A DNA stretch of 64,000 bases from Stutzerimonas xanthomarina DSM 18231 (GCF_900129835.1 NZ_FQXA01000008.1:1-64000), one strand, 5' to 3'; shown: positions 8,655 to 18,110, counted from the stretch's first letter. Notes: generated by a model not told the origin, from the sequence alone. Program-made: numbers and translations.

Positions 8655-9104
8655 TCAAAGCCAAATGGCATCCCACAAGGGATAGTCGCCCAAGCGGTCG
8701 ACCAGTCCGGCCCTGAGTGGATTCGCCACTACATAGCGGGCAACCGCTCGTACATCTTCCTCCCGGCGCAATGCTAGGTCGTGATAGCCCGTTTGCCAGA
8801 GCGAGCCTGATGTCCTGCGCCGACGGTTGATGGCGCGCGCGCTGTTGGTTTTTACCCGACGCATCAGCTCCTCAAGCGAGCTGTCGCCCAGCTCGATCAG
8901 CCAATGAAAGTGGTCCGGCATTACCACCCAGGCCAGCGAATGTACCCAGCGATCCATCTGCGCCGCCTTGAACTCGGCGACGACAGATCTGCCGAGTACC
9001 ACGTCTCTGAATACGGGGTGGCGGTCGCAGGTGGTCGTGGTAAGCAGATACAAGTTGCCACGCTGCGAGTGACGACCTGTGCGTAAGCGGTTCGAGTGAT
9101 ACAT
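8655..9104 (-). CDS. REP-associated tyrosine transposase (RAYT)
   Basis: A 149-residue IS200/Y1-like transposase of the RAYT class, thought to copy or move REP/REPIN sequences in Pseudomonas genomes. The HUH motif is visible as PDHFHWLIE (His65, His67) and the catalytic Tyr is probably Tyr124 in ARYVVANPLRAGLV, the family's Y..NP..AGL signature. Length is typical and the frame is intact, so it may be active. Both flanks hold clusters of the same palindrome (8473-8650 and 9152-9332), the arrangement expected for a RAYT with its own target family. It is a domesticated single gene, not an insertion sequence with terminal repeats. Confidence 0.93.
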   Translation of the reverse strand: MYHSNRLRTGRHSQRGNLYLLTTTTCDRHPVFRDVVLGRSVVAEFKAAQMDRWVHSLAWVVMPDHFHWLIELGDSSLEELMRRVKTNSARAINRRRRTSGSLWQTGYHDLALRREEDVRAVARYVVANPLRAGLVDRLGDYPLWDAIWL

Positions 9105-9151
9105 GGCAATCCTTTGCCTGGCGATATGCAGCTAGCTGATCAAACTGCGTC

Positions 9152-9332
9152 CTTCGCGGTCAAGACCGCTCCCACAGTTGGCCGCGGCGCTGTCGCTTTT
9201 GTGGGAGCGGTCAAGTCCGCTCCCGCGGGTGGGTGCGGCGCTGTCGCTTTTGTGGGAGCGGTCAAGTCCGCTCCCGCGGGTGGGCGCGGCGCTGTGGCTT
9301 TTTGTGGGAGCGGTCTCGACCGCGAAGGGGCC
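9152..9332. repeat. REP cluster on the 5' side of the RAYT gene
   Basis: Alternating inverted copies of the GGAGCGGTC..GACCGC palindrome. Two middle copies carry the altered core GGAGCGGTCAAGTCCGCTCC and sit in a ~51-bp tandem unit (GCGGCGCTGTCGCTTTT at 9184 and 9235). The outermost copies (9155-9175, 9304-9325) keep the standard core. Confidence 0.87.
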
Positions 9333-9630
9333 CGGCAAGCGTTATGAGTAACGTGCGTGTTCTCGACAGGAGTTGGCAGGACGGCATGACCGGATAGCAA
9401 GTAGGGTGGGCTTTAGCCCACCACTTGCACGGAAGCAACCCAGCGCTGGAAAACCCGAAGGGCAGATGACGCTTTTTTCATCCACCGTTGGCCACTGCTC
9501 GGTGGACCGGTGAAGCGCGATTCCCCTACCAAGGCTGAGGCTCACCACCGAGCAGCCTGACCACAATCCAGGGCGAACCGGCGCCATTCGTTACACTCTG
9601 ATGCTCCAACGCTGCCCATCGAGTTGTTGC
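9333..9630. other. Intergenic region with one GGTGGGC-type palindrome
   Basis: Contains a single copy of the second repeat family, GGTGGGCTTTAGCCCACC, at about 9401-9422. I see no gene or clear promoter in the rest. Confidence 0.6.
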
Positions 9631-11574
9631 ATGCCCAACCCCGCACCATTCGACACCGCTGCCTCCCTCCCCCTCGTGCTTGCAGGACCCATGCTGCGCC
9701 GGCTCGAGGCGGGGCGGCTGGCGCTCTGGCTGGTGGCCAGCGAGCCGCTGCAGCTGCGCCTGACGTTGCAGCCCGAAGGCGAGGTATCGATTTCGCGGGC
9801 CTTGGAAGGCGATGCCTGTCGCCGGCTGCGCGTTGGCACCTCGGCCTGGTTGCACCTGATCGATCTCCATCTGGCTACGCCGCTGCCAATGGATCGGTTG
9901 GTCGAGTACGACCTGTTGATCCAGCGCGACAGCTTTGAGCAAGGCATCGCCGAATGGGCGCCACACTTGATCCATGAGGGATTCGAGCGCCCGGCTTTCG
10001 TCATCCGCTCGCGCTACGACGATCTGCTGCACGGCTCCTGTCGCAAGCCGCACCACAGCTCAGCTGACGGACTGGTCACGGTCGATTCGCTGATCGCCGA
10101 GTCCCGCCGATCTCCTGAGAACTGGCCCGCCGCGCTGCTGATGACTGGCGACCAGATCTACGCCGATGACGTGGCCGGGCCGACGCTGGTCGCCATCCAT
10201 GAACTGATTCGCCGGCTCGGGCTGTATGGCGAATGCCTTGAGGGCGCCACCGTTGGCGACAGCGATGAGCTGATGGCGCATCCCGCAACCTATTACCGAC
10301 GCGGGGAGTTGCTGCCGGCGTTCAAGTCCAACGAAGCCTTGCGCGAGCGCTTCTTCGGCGGCGTGGAAAAGCCGGTGTTTACCACCTCTAGCGCACATAA
10401 CCATCTGGTCTCGCTGGGCGAGGTGCTGGCGATGTATCTGCTGGTCTGGTCGCCGGTGCCGTGGGGCCTGATCGAGCTTCAGTCGCCGCTGCTCGACGGC
10501 GAGCTGGCCGAACGCTGGGCGCGTGAACTGAGCTGCATCGACGCCTTCCGGGCAGGATTGCCGCAGGTGGCGCGGGCATTGGCGCATCTGCCCTCGTTGA
10601 TGATCTTCGATGACCACGACATCACCGATGACTGGAACCTCAGCGCCCGCTGGGAGCAGACCGCTTACGGCCATCCGTTCTCCCGTCGCATCATCGGCAA
10701 TGCCTTGCTCGGCTATCTGCTGTGCCAGGCCTGGGGCAATGCACCGGATGCCTGCGTGACGTCATTGCGCGCGGTCGAGGCGCTACTGGGCAGCGGCAAA
10801 GACGGACGACTGGATTGCGCGCTGCACGATCAGGTGGTGAGTGAGCTACTGCAGCGAGGCGACTGGGGCTACGTGCTGCCCACCGAGCCGGCGCTGGTGG
10901 TGCTCGATACCCGCACCCGGCGTTGGCGCAGCGAGCGCAACCTGAGCCGGCCGTCGGGGCTGATGGATTGGGAAGCACTGACCGATTTTCAGCAGGAATT
11001 ACTCGATCATCGCTCGGTGATCATCGTCTCGCCGGCGCCGATGTTCGGCGTCAAGCTGATCGAGACCGTGCAACGCGTATTCAGCTGGGCTGGGCTGTCG
11101 TTGCTGGTCGACGCGGAAAACTGGATGGCCCATCGCGGCGCGGCGCAGGTCATGCTCAACATCTTCCGCCATACCCGCACGCCGGGTAATTACGTGATTC
11201 TGTCGGGCGACGTGCATTACTCGTTCGCCTACGAGGTGCGCATTCGTGGCCGTGCCGAAGGCCCGCGGCTATGGCAGATCACCAGCAGCGGGGTGAAGAA
11301 CGAGTTTCCGCCGCGCTTGCTCGACCTGTTCGACCGGCTTAACCGCTGGTTGTATTCGCCGCGCTCGCCCCTGAACTGGTTCACCAAGCGCCGCCGGGTG
11401 CGGGTTCAGCCGTGGCTGCCGAGCCGCAGCCGGTCCGGCGAACGCCTGTGGAACGGCTCGGGCATCGGTCGCATCCGGCTCGATGCCGAGGGCCGACCGT
11501 CACAAGTGCAGCAGATCAACGCCGATGGGTCACCACCGGTGAGCTTTGCGCCTGAGCGCGACCCGGCGCCCTAG
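9631..11574 (+). CDS. PhoD-like metallophosphatase
   Basis: About 647 residues, PhoD-type metallophosphatase/phosphodiesterase fold. Motifs seen: SCRKPHHSSADG, then MTGDQIYADDVAGP (metal-binding Asp), MIFDDHDITDDWNLS (DDHDxxDDW signature) and VILSGDVHYSFAYEV (GDVHYS with metal His). The first ~120 residues form a beta-rich N-terminal domain usual for cytoplasmic relatives; there is no signal peptide, unlike classical secreted PhoD. I prefer the ATG at 9631 (MPNPAPF) over 9601, which would add ten residues ending in SSCC; neither has a strong ribosome site. It overlaps the stop codon of the convergent HAD gene by 4 bp. Physiological substrate unknown. Confidence 0.87.
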   Translation: MPNPAPFDTAASLPLVLAGPMLRRLEAGRLALWLVASEPLQLRLTLQPEGEVSISRALEGDACRRLRVGTSAWLHLIDLHLATPLPMDRLVEYDLLIQRDSFEQGIAEWAPHLIHEGFERPAFVIRSRYDDLLHGSCRKPHHSSADGLVTVDSLIAESRRSPENWPAALLMTGDQIYADDVAGPTLVAIHELIRRLGLYGECLEGATVGDSDELMAHPATYYRRGELLPAFKSNEALRERFFGGVEKPVFTTSSAHNHLVSLGEVLAMYLLVWSPVPWGLIELQSPLLDGELAERWARELSCIDAFRAGLPQVARALAHLPSLMIFDDHDITDDWNLSARWEQTAYGHPFSRRIIGNALLGYLLCQAWGNAPDACVTSLRAVEALLGSGKDGRLDCALHDQVVSELLQRGDWGYVLPTEPALVVLDTRTRRWRSERNLSRPSGLMDWEALTDFQQELLDHRSVIIVSPAPMFGVKLIETVQRVFSWAGLSLLVDAENWMAHRGAAQVMLNIFRHTRTPGNYVILSGDVHYSFAYEVRIRGRAEGPRLWQITSSGVKNEFPPRLLDLFDRLNRWLYSPRSPLNWFTKRRRVRVQPWLPSRSRSGERLWNGSGIGRIRLDAEGRPSQVQQINADGSPPVSFAPERDPAP

Positions 11575-12215
11575 CCGAACGCCGCGCGCAACTTCGGTAA
11601 TGTGGCGTAGTAATACGCCGGTGACTGCGCCATCAGCTCGGCATGGCTGCCGAAGCCATAACCCACGCCGACCGCCTGCAAGCCGTTGCTGTGCGCGCCG
11701 ATCAGGTCGTGCTTGCGGTCGCCGATCATTAGCGTCTGCTCCGGATCGAGCTCCTCTTGGGCGATCAGATGGGCAATCAGCTCGACCTTGTTGGTGCGGG
11801 TGCCGTCCAGCTCGCTGCCATAGATCACCTTGAAGTGCTGATCGAAGGCAAAATGTCGGGCGATTTCGCGGGCGAACACCGAGGGTTTCGAGGTCGCCAC
11901 ATAGAGTGTCCGGCCCTGACCGCGAAGGTGTTCGAGCATTTCCAGCACGCCGTCGAACAGCAGGTTTTCGTACAGGCCGACCGTCTTGAAGCGCTCGCGG
12001 TAATGGCCAACGGCTTCCCAGGCGCGCGGCTCGTCGAAGCCGTAGAACTCCATGAACGCCTGCAGCAGCGGCGGCCCGATGAAGGGTTCAAGCTTGGCCA
12101 GATCCGGCTCATCGATGCCAAGCTGCGCAAGCGCATGCTGAATCGAGCGGGTGATGCCTTCGCGCGGGTCGGTGAGGGTGCCGTCGAGGTCGAAGAGGAT
12201 GGTTGAATGGTGCAT
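11571..12215 (-). CDS. HAD-family hydrolase, phosphoglycolate-phosphatase-like
   Basis: A 214-residue HAD phosphatase of subfamily IA. Motif I is FDLDGTLTD (nucleophile Asp9, acid Asp11), motif II lies in YVATSKPS, motif III has the conserved Lys in TRTNKVELI and motif IV is MIGDRKHDLIGA. A helical cap lies between residues ~15 and 80. Its sequence resembles Gph/PpaX-type enzymes that dephosphorylate phosphoglycolate or act as pyrophosphatases, but the substrate cannot be fixed from motifs. The start has only a weak ribosome site. It is convergent with the PhoD-like gene. Confidence 0.87.
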   Translation of the reverse strand: MHHSTILFDLDGTLTDPREGITRSIQHALAQLGIDEPDLAKLEPFIGPPLLQAFMEFYGFDEPRAWEAVGHYRERFKTVGLYENLLFDGVLEMLEHLRGQGRTLYVATSKPSVFAREIARHFAFDQHFKVIYGSELDGTRTNKVELIAHLIAQEELDPEQTLMIGDRKHDLIGAHSNGLQAVGVGYGFGSHAELMAQSPAYYYATLPKLRAAFG

Positions 12216-12280
12216 TGCAGGGCTCGGTTAATTCCTGTGGCGGCGCAGTCCGACAATCGGGTCGCGCACGATTTTTTGCT

Positions 12281-12823
12281 TCAGGCCTCAGGCGTTTCGG
12301 CCAGATGCTGATCCTTCAATTTCACGTAGTTGCCAGCGGTGTAGCTGAAGAAGCTGCGCTCTTTTTCCGTCAGCGGGCGGGCCTGTTTCACCGGGCTGCC
12401 GACATACAGGTGGCCGCTTTCCAGCGTTTTGCCCGGCGGCACCAGGCTGCCGGCGCCGATAATGACCTCGTCCTCGACCACTGCGCCATCCATCACGATC
12501 GAGCCCATGCCGACGAGAATCCGGCTGCCCAATGTGCAGCCATGCAGGGTGACCTTGTGGCCGACGGTGACTTCGTCGCCGATGGTCAGCGGGAAACCGT
12601 CAGGGTTGAACGGGCCGGCATGGGTGATGTGCAGCACGCTGCCGTCCTGGATGCTGGTGCGTTTGCCGATGCGGATGCGGTGCATGTCGCCGCGGATCAC
12701 GGTCAGTGGCCAGACGGAGCTGTCTTCACCGACCTCGACATCGCCGATAAGCACGGCGCTGGTGTCGACGAAAACGCGCGCGCCGAGTGCCGGTGTGTGT
12801 CCCTGGAAGGTTCGGATGCTCAT
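12281..12823 (-). CDS. Gamma-class carbonic anhydrase family protein
   Basis: A 180-residue left-handed beta-helix protein of the YrdA/PaaY/CaiE group. Hexapeptide-repeat character is clear from residue ~10 to 145 (VLIGDVEVGEDSSVWPLTV, IGDEVTVGHKVTLHGCTLG, VEDEVIIGAGSLVPPG), followed by a C-terminal helix. Candidate zinc His residues are in LHITHAG and VTLHGC; RGDMHRIRIG matches the family's conserved Arg-Gly-Asp region. The start at 12823 is chosen for the AGGAG site; the open frame upstream is non-coding. Activity as true carbonic anhydrase versus thioester hydrolase is not decided. Confidence 0.9.
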   Translation of the reverse strand: MSIRTFQGHTPALGARVFVDTSAVLIGDVEVGEDSSVWPLTVIRGDMHRIRIGKRTSIQDGSVLHITHAGPFNPDGFPLTIGDEVTVGHKVTLHGCTLGSRILVGMGSIVMDGAVVEDEVIIGAGSLVPPGKTLESGHLYVGSPVKQARPLTEKERSFFSYTAGNYVKLKDQHLAETPEA

Positions 12824-12860
12824 GTGTTGCTCCTGAAGGTGCGTGTGTGAGGGCGGGCGA

Positions 12861-13685
12861 TCACTGATAGACCCGACCTTCGACTGCATTGCTGCCGGGA
12901 CGGAAGAATTCGCCCGGCGTGGCGCCGAACTGTTCGCGAAAGGCGGCGATAAACGCCGATAAGGATTCATAACCACAGCCCAGCGCCACGTCCGTGACCC
13001 GCTCGCCACGCTCCAGCGCCGGCAAGGCACTGAGCAGCCGCATGCGCTGACGCCAGGCGCGAAAGGTCAGCCCGGTTTCGCGGAGGAACAACCGGCTCAG
13101 GGTGCGCTCGGAGACGCCCAGCGTGCGGCTCCAGTCGGCCAGTCCTTCCTGCGATTCCGGCTGTGCCTGCAGGCTTTTGCACAGCCGATGCAGACGTGGC
13201 TCGGCGGGTAATGGCAGCACCAGCTCGACCTTCGGTGCGCAACCCAGCTGATCGAGCAGCACTTGCACCAGTCGTCCCTCCGCGCCGTCTTCGGCATAGG
13301 CTTCGGGCAGGGTGCTGAAGTGCCGGATCAGTTCACGCAGCAGCGGGCTGACCTGCAACACGCGACAATGCTCGAACGCCTCGCCGGCCACGGCCTGATC
13401 GATGTAAAGACTACGGATGCAGGTGTCTGGTGCGCAAAAAACCTGGTGCGTGACGCCCGCCGGAATCCATACCGCGCGCAGCGGTGGGGCGATGAAACGG
13501 CCACTGTCGGTACGCACTTCGAGCACGCCTTCGACCGCATGGGACAGCTGCACCCAGGGGTGACTGTGACGGTAGCCAAGCTTGAGATTCGGTGGCGAGT
13601 CGAGCTGGCCATAGACCGGCCGCGGCAGCGTCTTGAGCTCGCCGAGGCGGGTGATCAGGGCGGCGTGTTGTCCGATTGACGACAT
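12861..13685 (-). CDS. AraC-family transcriptional regulator with cupin sensor
   Basis: A 274-residue regulator. The N-terminal half is a cupin-like sensing domain (SHPWVQLSHAVEGVLEVRTDSG, PPLRAVWIPAGVTHQV). The C-terminal ~100 residues form the AraC double helix-turn-helix (LADWSRTLGVSERTLSRLF, then VTDVALGCGYESLSAFIAAF, ATPGEFFR). It reads divergently from the bile-acid/sodium-type transporter 83 bp away, so control of that gene is likely by context. The start MSSIGQHAALI is preferred over upstream in-frame ATGs because it matches normal family length. The ligand is unknown. Confidence 0.87.
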   Translation of the reverse strand: MSSIGQHAALITRLGELKTLPRPVYGQLDSPPNLKLGYRHSHPWVQLSHAVEGVLEVRTDSGRFIAPPLRAVWIPAGVTHQVFCAPDTCIRSLYIDQAVAGEAFEHCRVLQVSPLLRELIRHFSTLPEAYAEDGAEGRLVQVLLDQLGCAPKVELVLPLPAEPRLHRLCKSLQAQPESQEGLADWSRTLGVSERTLSRLFLRETGLTFRAWRQRMRLLSALPALERGERVTDVALGCGYESLSAFIAAFREQFGATPGEFFRPGSNAVEGRVYQ

Positions 13686-13768
13686 TTCATGCCTGCTTGG
13701 CGTTAGTCGGAAGGATGCGCACACGTTAAGGTCCATCCCAGTTGATCGCAAGCCCAAGGGAACCCTGC

Positions 13769-14761
13769 ATGTCCAAACTCCGCATCCTCTTCGATAACTT
13801 CACCCTGGCCCTGCTGGCGGTCGTTGCCATCGCCACACTGTTTCCTTGCGAGGGCCGCGGCGCGGTGTTCTTCGAGTGGCTGACGGCGGCGGCCATTGCG
13901 CTGCTGTTCTTCATGCATGGCGCCAAACTGTCACGTGAAGCGATTCTTGCCGGTGCCGGTCACTGGCGCCTGCACCTACTGGTCTTCGCCTGCACCTTCG
14001 TGATGTTTCCACTGCTGGGGCTGGCCCTCAAGCCGGTGTTGACGCCAATGGTCGGCGACGAGTTGTACCTGGGCATGCTCTACCTTTGCGCGCTGCCCGC
14101 GACCGTGCAGTCGGCCATCGCCTTCACCTCGTTGGCGCGTGGCAACGTGCCGGCGGCCATTTGCAGTGCCGCGGCCTCCAGCCTGATCGGCATCTTCCTC
14201 ACGCCGGTGCTGGTGTTGTTGCTCATGGGCGTCGAAGGCGAGAGCGGCTCGACGCTGGATTCCATCGGCAAGATCGTCCTGCAATTGCTGGTGCCCTTCA
14301 TCGCGGGGCAGATCGCCCGGCGTTGGATTGGTGCCTGGGTGATGCGCAACAAGACCTGGCTGAAGACCGTTGATCAGAGCTCGATCCTATTGGTGGTCTA
14401 CACCGCCTTCAGCGGTGCGGTGGTCGATGGCCTGTGGCAGATCGTGCCGCTCGGTCATTTAGTGGGGCTGACCGTGGCTTGCTGCCTGTTGCTGGCCATC
14501 GTCCTGTGGCTGACCAGCGTGCTGGCCAAGCTGTTCGGCTTCAATCTGGAAGACCGCATCACCATCCTCTTCGCTGGTTCGAAGAAGAGCCTGGCGACCG
14601 GCGTGCCGATGGCGCAGGTGCTGTTCGCCACCAGTGCGGTCGGCATGATCATCCTGCCGCTGATGGTGTTTCACCAGATCCAGCTGATGGTCTGCACGGT
14701 GCTGGCCCAGCGCTATGCGCGGCGCCCCGAATTGCCTGAACAGCCAGCAGTCCATCAATAG
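13769..14761 (+). CDS. Bile acid:sodium symporter family transporter (SBF-like)
   Basis: A 330-residue inner-membrane protein with about 9-10 hydrophobic segments, matching the SBF-like (YfeH-type) branch of the bile acid/sodium symporter superfamily. Blocks seen: FFMHGAKLSREAILAG near residue 50, ALPATVQSAIAFTSLARGN near 105 and the ion-site-like FAGSKKSLATGVPMAQ near 265. Bacterial members often export or import organic anions; bile acids themselves are improbable substrates here. It starts at 13769 behind AAGGG. It is divergent from the AraC-type gene, its likely regulator. Confidence 0.87.
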   Translation: MSKLRILFDNFTLALLAVVAIATLFPCEGRGAVFFEWLTAAAIALLFFMHGAKLSREAILAGAGHWRLHLLVFACTFVMFPLLGLALKPVLTPMVGDELYLGMLYLCALPATVQSAIAFTSLARGNVPAAICSAAASSLIGIFLTPVLVLLLMGVEGESGSTLDSIGKIVLQLLVPFIAGQIARRWIGAWVMRNKTWLKTVDQSSILLVVYTAFSGAVVDGLWQIVPLGHLVGLTVACCLLLAIVLWLTSVLAKLFGFNLEDRITILFAGSKKSLATGVPMAQVLFATSAVGMIILPLMVFHQIQLMVCTVLAQRYARRPELPEQPAVHQ

Positions 14762-14889
14762 GTCTGCATGGCCCAAGCTCGCCGTGCAGCAGCGTCTAGA
14801 TAGGCTCAACCCGCCTGTTTCCCAGCTGCGCGGTCGGGCATTTGGCTTTAACATGCTGCGGTGATCATCATTCATAAGGGGCAAATGCC

Positions 14890-16938
14890 GTGACCGATAC
14901 CAACCCGCTGCTTCGGGAATTCGACCTGCCGCCCTATTCCGAAATTCGTCCGGAACACGTTGAGCCGGCGGTCGATACCGTACTCGGCGAGAACCGCGTC
15001 GCCCTTCAGGAACTGCTCAGCCGCCCAGCCGAAAGCCTCGACTGGAGCACGCTGGTGGTCGGCCTCGACGAAATGAACGAGCGCCTCAGTCGCGCCTGGG
15101 GCCCGGTCAGCCACCTCAACGCGGTGCGCAACAACGCCGAATTGCGCAGCGCCTACGAGGCCTGCCTGCCCAAGCTATCCGCCTATGCCACCGAACTGGG
15201 GCAGAACGCCGACCTGTTCGCCGCCTATCAGGCGCTGTCGCTGAGCCCCGAAGCGGACGGCTTCGATGTGGCGCAGAAGACCATCCTCGACCATGCCCTG
15301 CGTGACTTCCGCCTGTCCGGTATCGACCTGCCGCCGACCAAGCAGCAGCGTTTCGGCGCGATCCAGATGAAGCTCGCCGAGCTGGGCAGCACCTTCTCCA
15401 ACCAGTTGCTCGACGCCACTCAGGCCTGGACCAAACACATCACCGACGAAAGCCTGCTGGCTGGCATCACCGATTCGTCCAAGGCGCAAATGGCCGAAGC
15501 CGCCAAGGCGAAGGAGCTGGATGGCTGGCTGATCAGCCTGGAATTCCCCAGCTACTACGCCGTGATGACCTACGCCGACAATCGCGCGTTGCGCGAAGAG
15601 GTCTACGTCGCCTATTCCACCCGCGCCTCCGATCAGGGCCCGAATGCCGGCCAGTTCGACAACGGCCCGGTGATGGAGCAGATTCTCGATCTGCGTCAGG
15701 AGCTGGCCAAGTTGCTGGGCTTCGGCAACTACGCCGAACTGTCGCTGGCAACCAAGATGGCCGACAGCACCGAGCAGGTGTTGGGCTTCCTGCGTGATCT
15801 GGCCACGCGCAGCAAGCCCTTCGCCGAGCGTGATCTGAAAGAGCTGCGTGCCTTCGCCGCCGAGCAGGGCGTCAGCGACCTGCAGAGCTGGGACGTCAAT
15901 TACTTTGGCGAAAAGCTGCGCCAGGCCCGCTACAGCCTGAGCCAGGAAGAGCTGCGCGCCTACTTCCCGGTGGACAAGGTGCTGTCCGGCTTGTTCGCGA
16001 TCGTCAAGCGTTTGTACGGCATCGAGATCCACGAGCTAGAGGGTTTTGATGGTTGGCATCCTGACGTCCGCCTGTTCGAAATCCGCGAGAAGGGCGAGCA
16101 TGTCGGGCGCTTCTTCTTCGACCTCTATGCACGGGCCAACAAGCGTGGCGGTGCCTGGATGGACGGCGCACGTGACAAACGCCGCACCTGCCTTGGCACG
16201 CTGCAGACGCCGGTGGCCAATCTGGTCTGCAACTTCACCCCGCCTGTGGGCGAGCGCCCGGCGTTGCTGACCCATGATGAAGTCACCACGCTGTTCCACG
16301 AGTTCGGCCACGGCCTGCATCACCTGCTCACCCAAGTCGAGCATGCCGGCGCGTCGGGCATCAACGGTGTGGCCTGGGATGCGGTCGAGTTGCCGAGCCA
16401 GTTCATGGAAAACTGGTGCTGGGAGCCCGAAGGCCTGGCGCTGATTTCCGGTCACTACCAGACCGGCGAAACGCTGCCGCAGGACATGCTCGACAAGATG
16501 CTGGCGGCGAAGAACTTCCAGTCCGGCCTGATGATGGTGCGTCAGCTGGAATTCTCGCTGTTCGACTTCGAACTGCACGCCACGCACGGCGACGGTCGTA
16601 GCGTGCTGCAAGTGCTGGAAGGCATTCGCAACGAGGTCTCGGTGATGCGTCCGCCAGCCAGCAATCGCTTCCCGAACAGCTTCGCGCACATATTCTCCGG
16701 TGGCTATGCAGCCGGTTACTACAGCTACAAGTGGGCCGAAGTGTTGTCCTCCGACGCCTTTTCGCGGTTCGAGGAAGAGGGCGTGTTCAACGCCGATACC
16801 GGTCGTGCTTTCCGCGATGCCATTCTGGCGCGCGGCGGTTCGCAGGAACCGATGGTGCTGTTTGTCGATTTCCGTGGTCGCGAGCCGTCTACCGACGCGC
16901 TGCTACGCCACCTCGGGCTGACGGAGGAAGTGGCATGA
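14890..16938 (+). CDS. prlC: Oligopeptidase A (M3 zinc metallopeptidase)
   Basis: A 682-residue cytosolic metallopeptidase that degrades short peptides and cleaved signal peptides. The zinc motif is TLFHEFGHGLHHLLTQ (HEFGH), with the downstream Glu ligand in GINGVAWDAVELPSQFMENW. Length matches E. coli PrlC. It starts at GTG behind AAGGGG with 8-nt spacing; the nearby ATG at 14885 is out of frame. It is the first gene of a compact operon, overlapping the yheV-like gene by ATGA. Confidence 0.96.
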   Translation: MTDTNPLLREFDLPPYSEIRPEHVEPAVDTVLGENRVALQELLSRPAESLDWSTLVVGLDEMNERLSRAWGPVSHLNAVRNNAELRSAYEACLPKLSAYATELGQNADLFAAYQALSLSPEADGFDVAQKTILDHALRDFRLSGIDLPPTKQQRFGAIQMKLAELGSTFSNQLLDATQAWTKHITDESLLAGITDSSKAQMAEAAKAKELDGWLISLEFPSYYAVMTYADNRALREEVYVAYSTRASDQGPNAGQFDNGPVMEQILDLRQELAKLLGFGNYAELSLATKMADSTEQVLGFLRDLATRSKPFAERDLKELRAFAAEQGVSDLQSWDVNYFGEKLRQARYSLSQEELRAYFPVDKVLSGLFAIVKRLYGIEIHELEGFDGWHPDVRLFEIREKGEHVGRFFFDLYARANKRGGAWMDGARDKRRTCLGTLQTPVANLVCNFTPPVGERPALLTHDEVTTLFHEFGHGLHHLLTQVEHAGASGINGVAWDAVELPSQFMENWCWEPEGLALISGHYQTGETLPQDMLDKMLAAKNFQSGLMMVRQLEFSLFDFELHATHGDGRSVLQVLEGIRNEVSVMRPPASNRFPNSFAHIFSGGYAAGYYSYKWAEVLSSDAFSRFEEEGVFNADTGRAFRDAILARGGSQEPMVLFVDFRGREPSTDALLRHLGLTEEVA

Positions 16939-17213
16939 GCGCTGATTCGAAAGTAACCACCAAGCGCTTCATCGCCGGTGCTGTATGCCCGGCGTGCAGC
17001 GCCGCCGACAGCATCAAGATGTGGGACGTCGATGGCGTGCCGCATCGCGAGTGCGTCGAATGCGGCTATGCCGACACGCTCAATGCACAAGGCCAGTCGG
17101 TGCCGTCCGAGCTGGGCACGCGGGTCAACCAGGCCAAGCCCAAGGCACCCGATCCGCAGGTGCAGGCCGTACAGTTTTTCCCCAACCCGAAGCTGAAGAA
17201 AAAACCCGACTGA
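16935..17213 (+). CDS. yheV: YheV-family putative zinc ribbon protein
   Basis: A 92-residue protein with a treble-clef/zinc-ribbon core: CPAC near residue 19 and CVEC near 41 give a C4 site. After it, the chain is Pro/Lys rich (PKLKKKPD). In gammaproteobacteria this gene typically sits next to prlC, as here, with a 4-bp overlap indicating translational coupling. Molecular role unknown; nucleic-acid binding is possible for a zinc ribbon of this kind. Confidence 0.88.
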   Translation: MSADSKVTTKRFIAGAVCPACSAADSIKMWDVDGVPHRECVECGYADTLNAQGQSVPSELGTRVNQAKPKAPDPQVQAVQFFPNPKLKKKPD

Positions 17214-17230
17214 CAGACCGGAGCATCGCC

Positions 17231-17998
17231 ATGTGGCATATCACCTGTGGCGACCTCGCCGCTGACAGCGTCCGGCAGCTGCTGGCCGAGGGCAATGAGC
17301 TTCGCGTGCTGCGCGACGATCTTGCGGTTGGCCCGCTGGCTGATATCGAATCGCCGCCCTGCACGATGCGATTGGCGTTCTGGGAGCAGACCTGGCCTGT
17401 CGGGCTGGAGCCTCAACCGGATTTCTCGGGCATTGCCGAAGACGCCGAATGGCTGGCGGGGCTGCCTGGCCAGTCGCGGCACGTCACGGTCTGGCATGGC
17501 GACAGCGCCTCCGAACAGCTGACGCTGGCGCGTGTGGCGGCGGCGCTGGAAGGCTCATCAATCACGCTGTATGAAGTGGCGTGCGGAACCGGTGAAAGCC
17601 GGGTCGGCACGCGCATGGCGGTGTCCATGCATGCACCAGATGCGCTGGCAGCGCTTTATCAGCCGGGCCTCGTCGAGGCCGGTCGCATTGCCGAACTCGC
17701 CGGCCAGTGGCGAGCCGTTGTCGCAGAGAACGCCGCGATACGTCGCTGGGTCGACGGGTGTTTTCTCGGTGAAGACAACGAGCGAATCGATAGCGAACTG
17801 ATAGCGGCCTGTGGCGACGATTGGCTGCCATTGTCCCGCGCCATGGCGGAGGTCATGGTCCACTGCGACGGTTTCTTCCCCACTGACCTGTTTCTTTACT
17901 GGCGCGCTCGCGAGCTGGCGAAGCGCGGCGTCATTCGGCTCAGCGACGATGGCGCCGCCGAGTACAGCAAGGTGCAGGTGTGTCGTACCTCAACTTGA
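17231..17998 (+). CDS. DUF1835 domain protein
   Basis: A 255-residue cytoplasmic protein. The N-terminus MWHITCGDLAADSVRQLL, followed by VLRDDLAVGPLADIES and later VTVWHGDSASEQLTLARVAAAL, is the DUF1835 pattern; the C-terminal part (RAMAEVMVHCDGFFPTDLFLYWRARELAKRG) is like the DUF3658 domain that usually follows it. The start at 17231 is preceded by CCGGAG, 17 nt after the yheV stop, so it is the third gene of the prlC operon. Function unknown. Confidence 0.83.
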   Translation: MWHITCGDLAADSVRQLLAEGNELRVLRDDLAVGPLADIESPPCTMRLAFWEQTWPVGLEPQPDFSGIAEDAEWLAGLPGQSRHVTVWHGDSASEQLTLARVAAALEGSSITLYEVACGTGESRVGTRMAVSMHAPDALAALYQPGLVEAGRIAELAGQWRAVVAENAAIRRWVDGCFLGEDNERIDSELIAACGDDWLPLSRAMAEVMVHCDGFFPTDLFLYWRARELAKRGVIRLSDDGAAEYSKVQVCRTST

Positions 17999-18110
17999 TG
18001 CGCTTGGGCGGGGCTGTTTGACGCGTCACCGGAAAGTCTTTGAGCGAGGGAAACGTCTATTCTCAGGCGCACGCCGTATCCCCGAATCCTGAACGTCAGT
18101 TCTGAGGTGC

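Noticed and set aside
8655..9104. Complete insertion sequence around the transposase
   Set aside because: No terminal ends or target duplication; the gene is a domesticated RAYT with REP neighbours.
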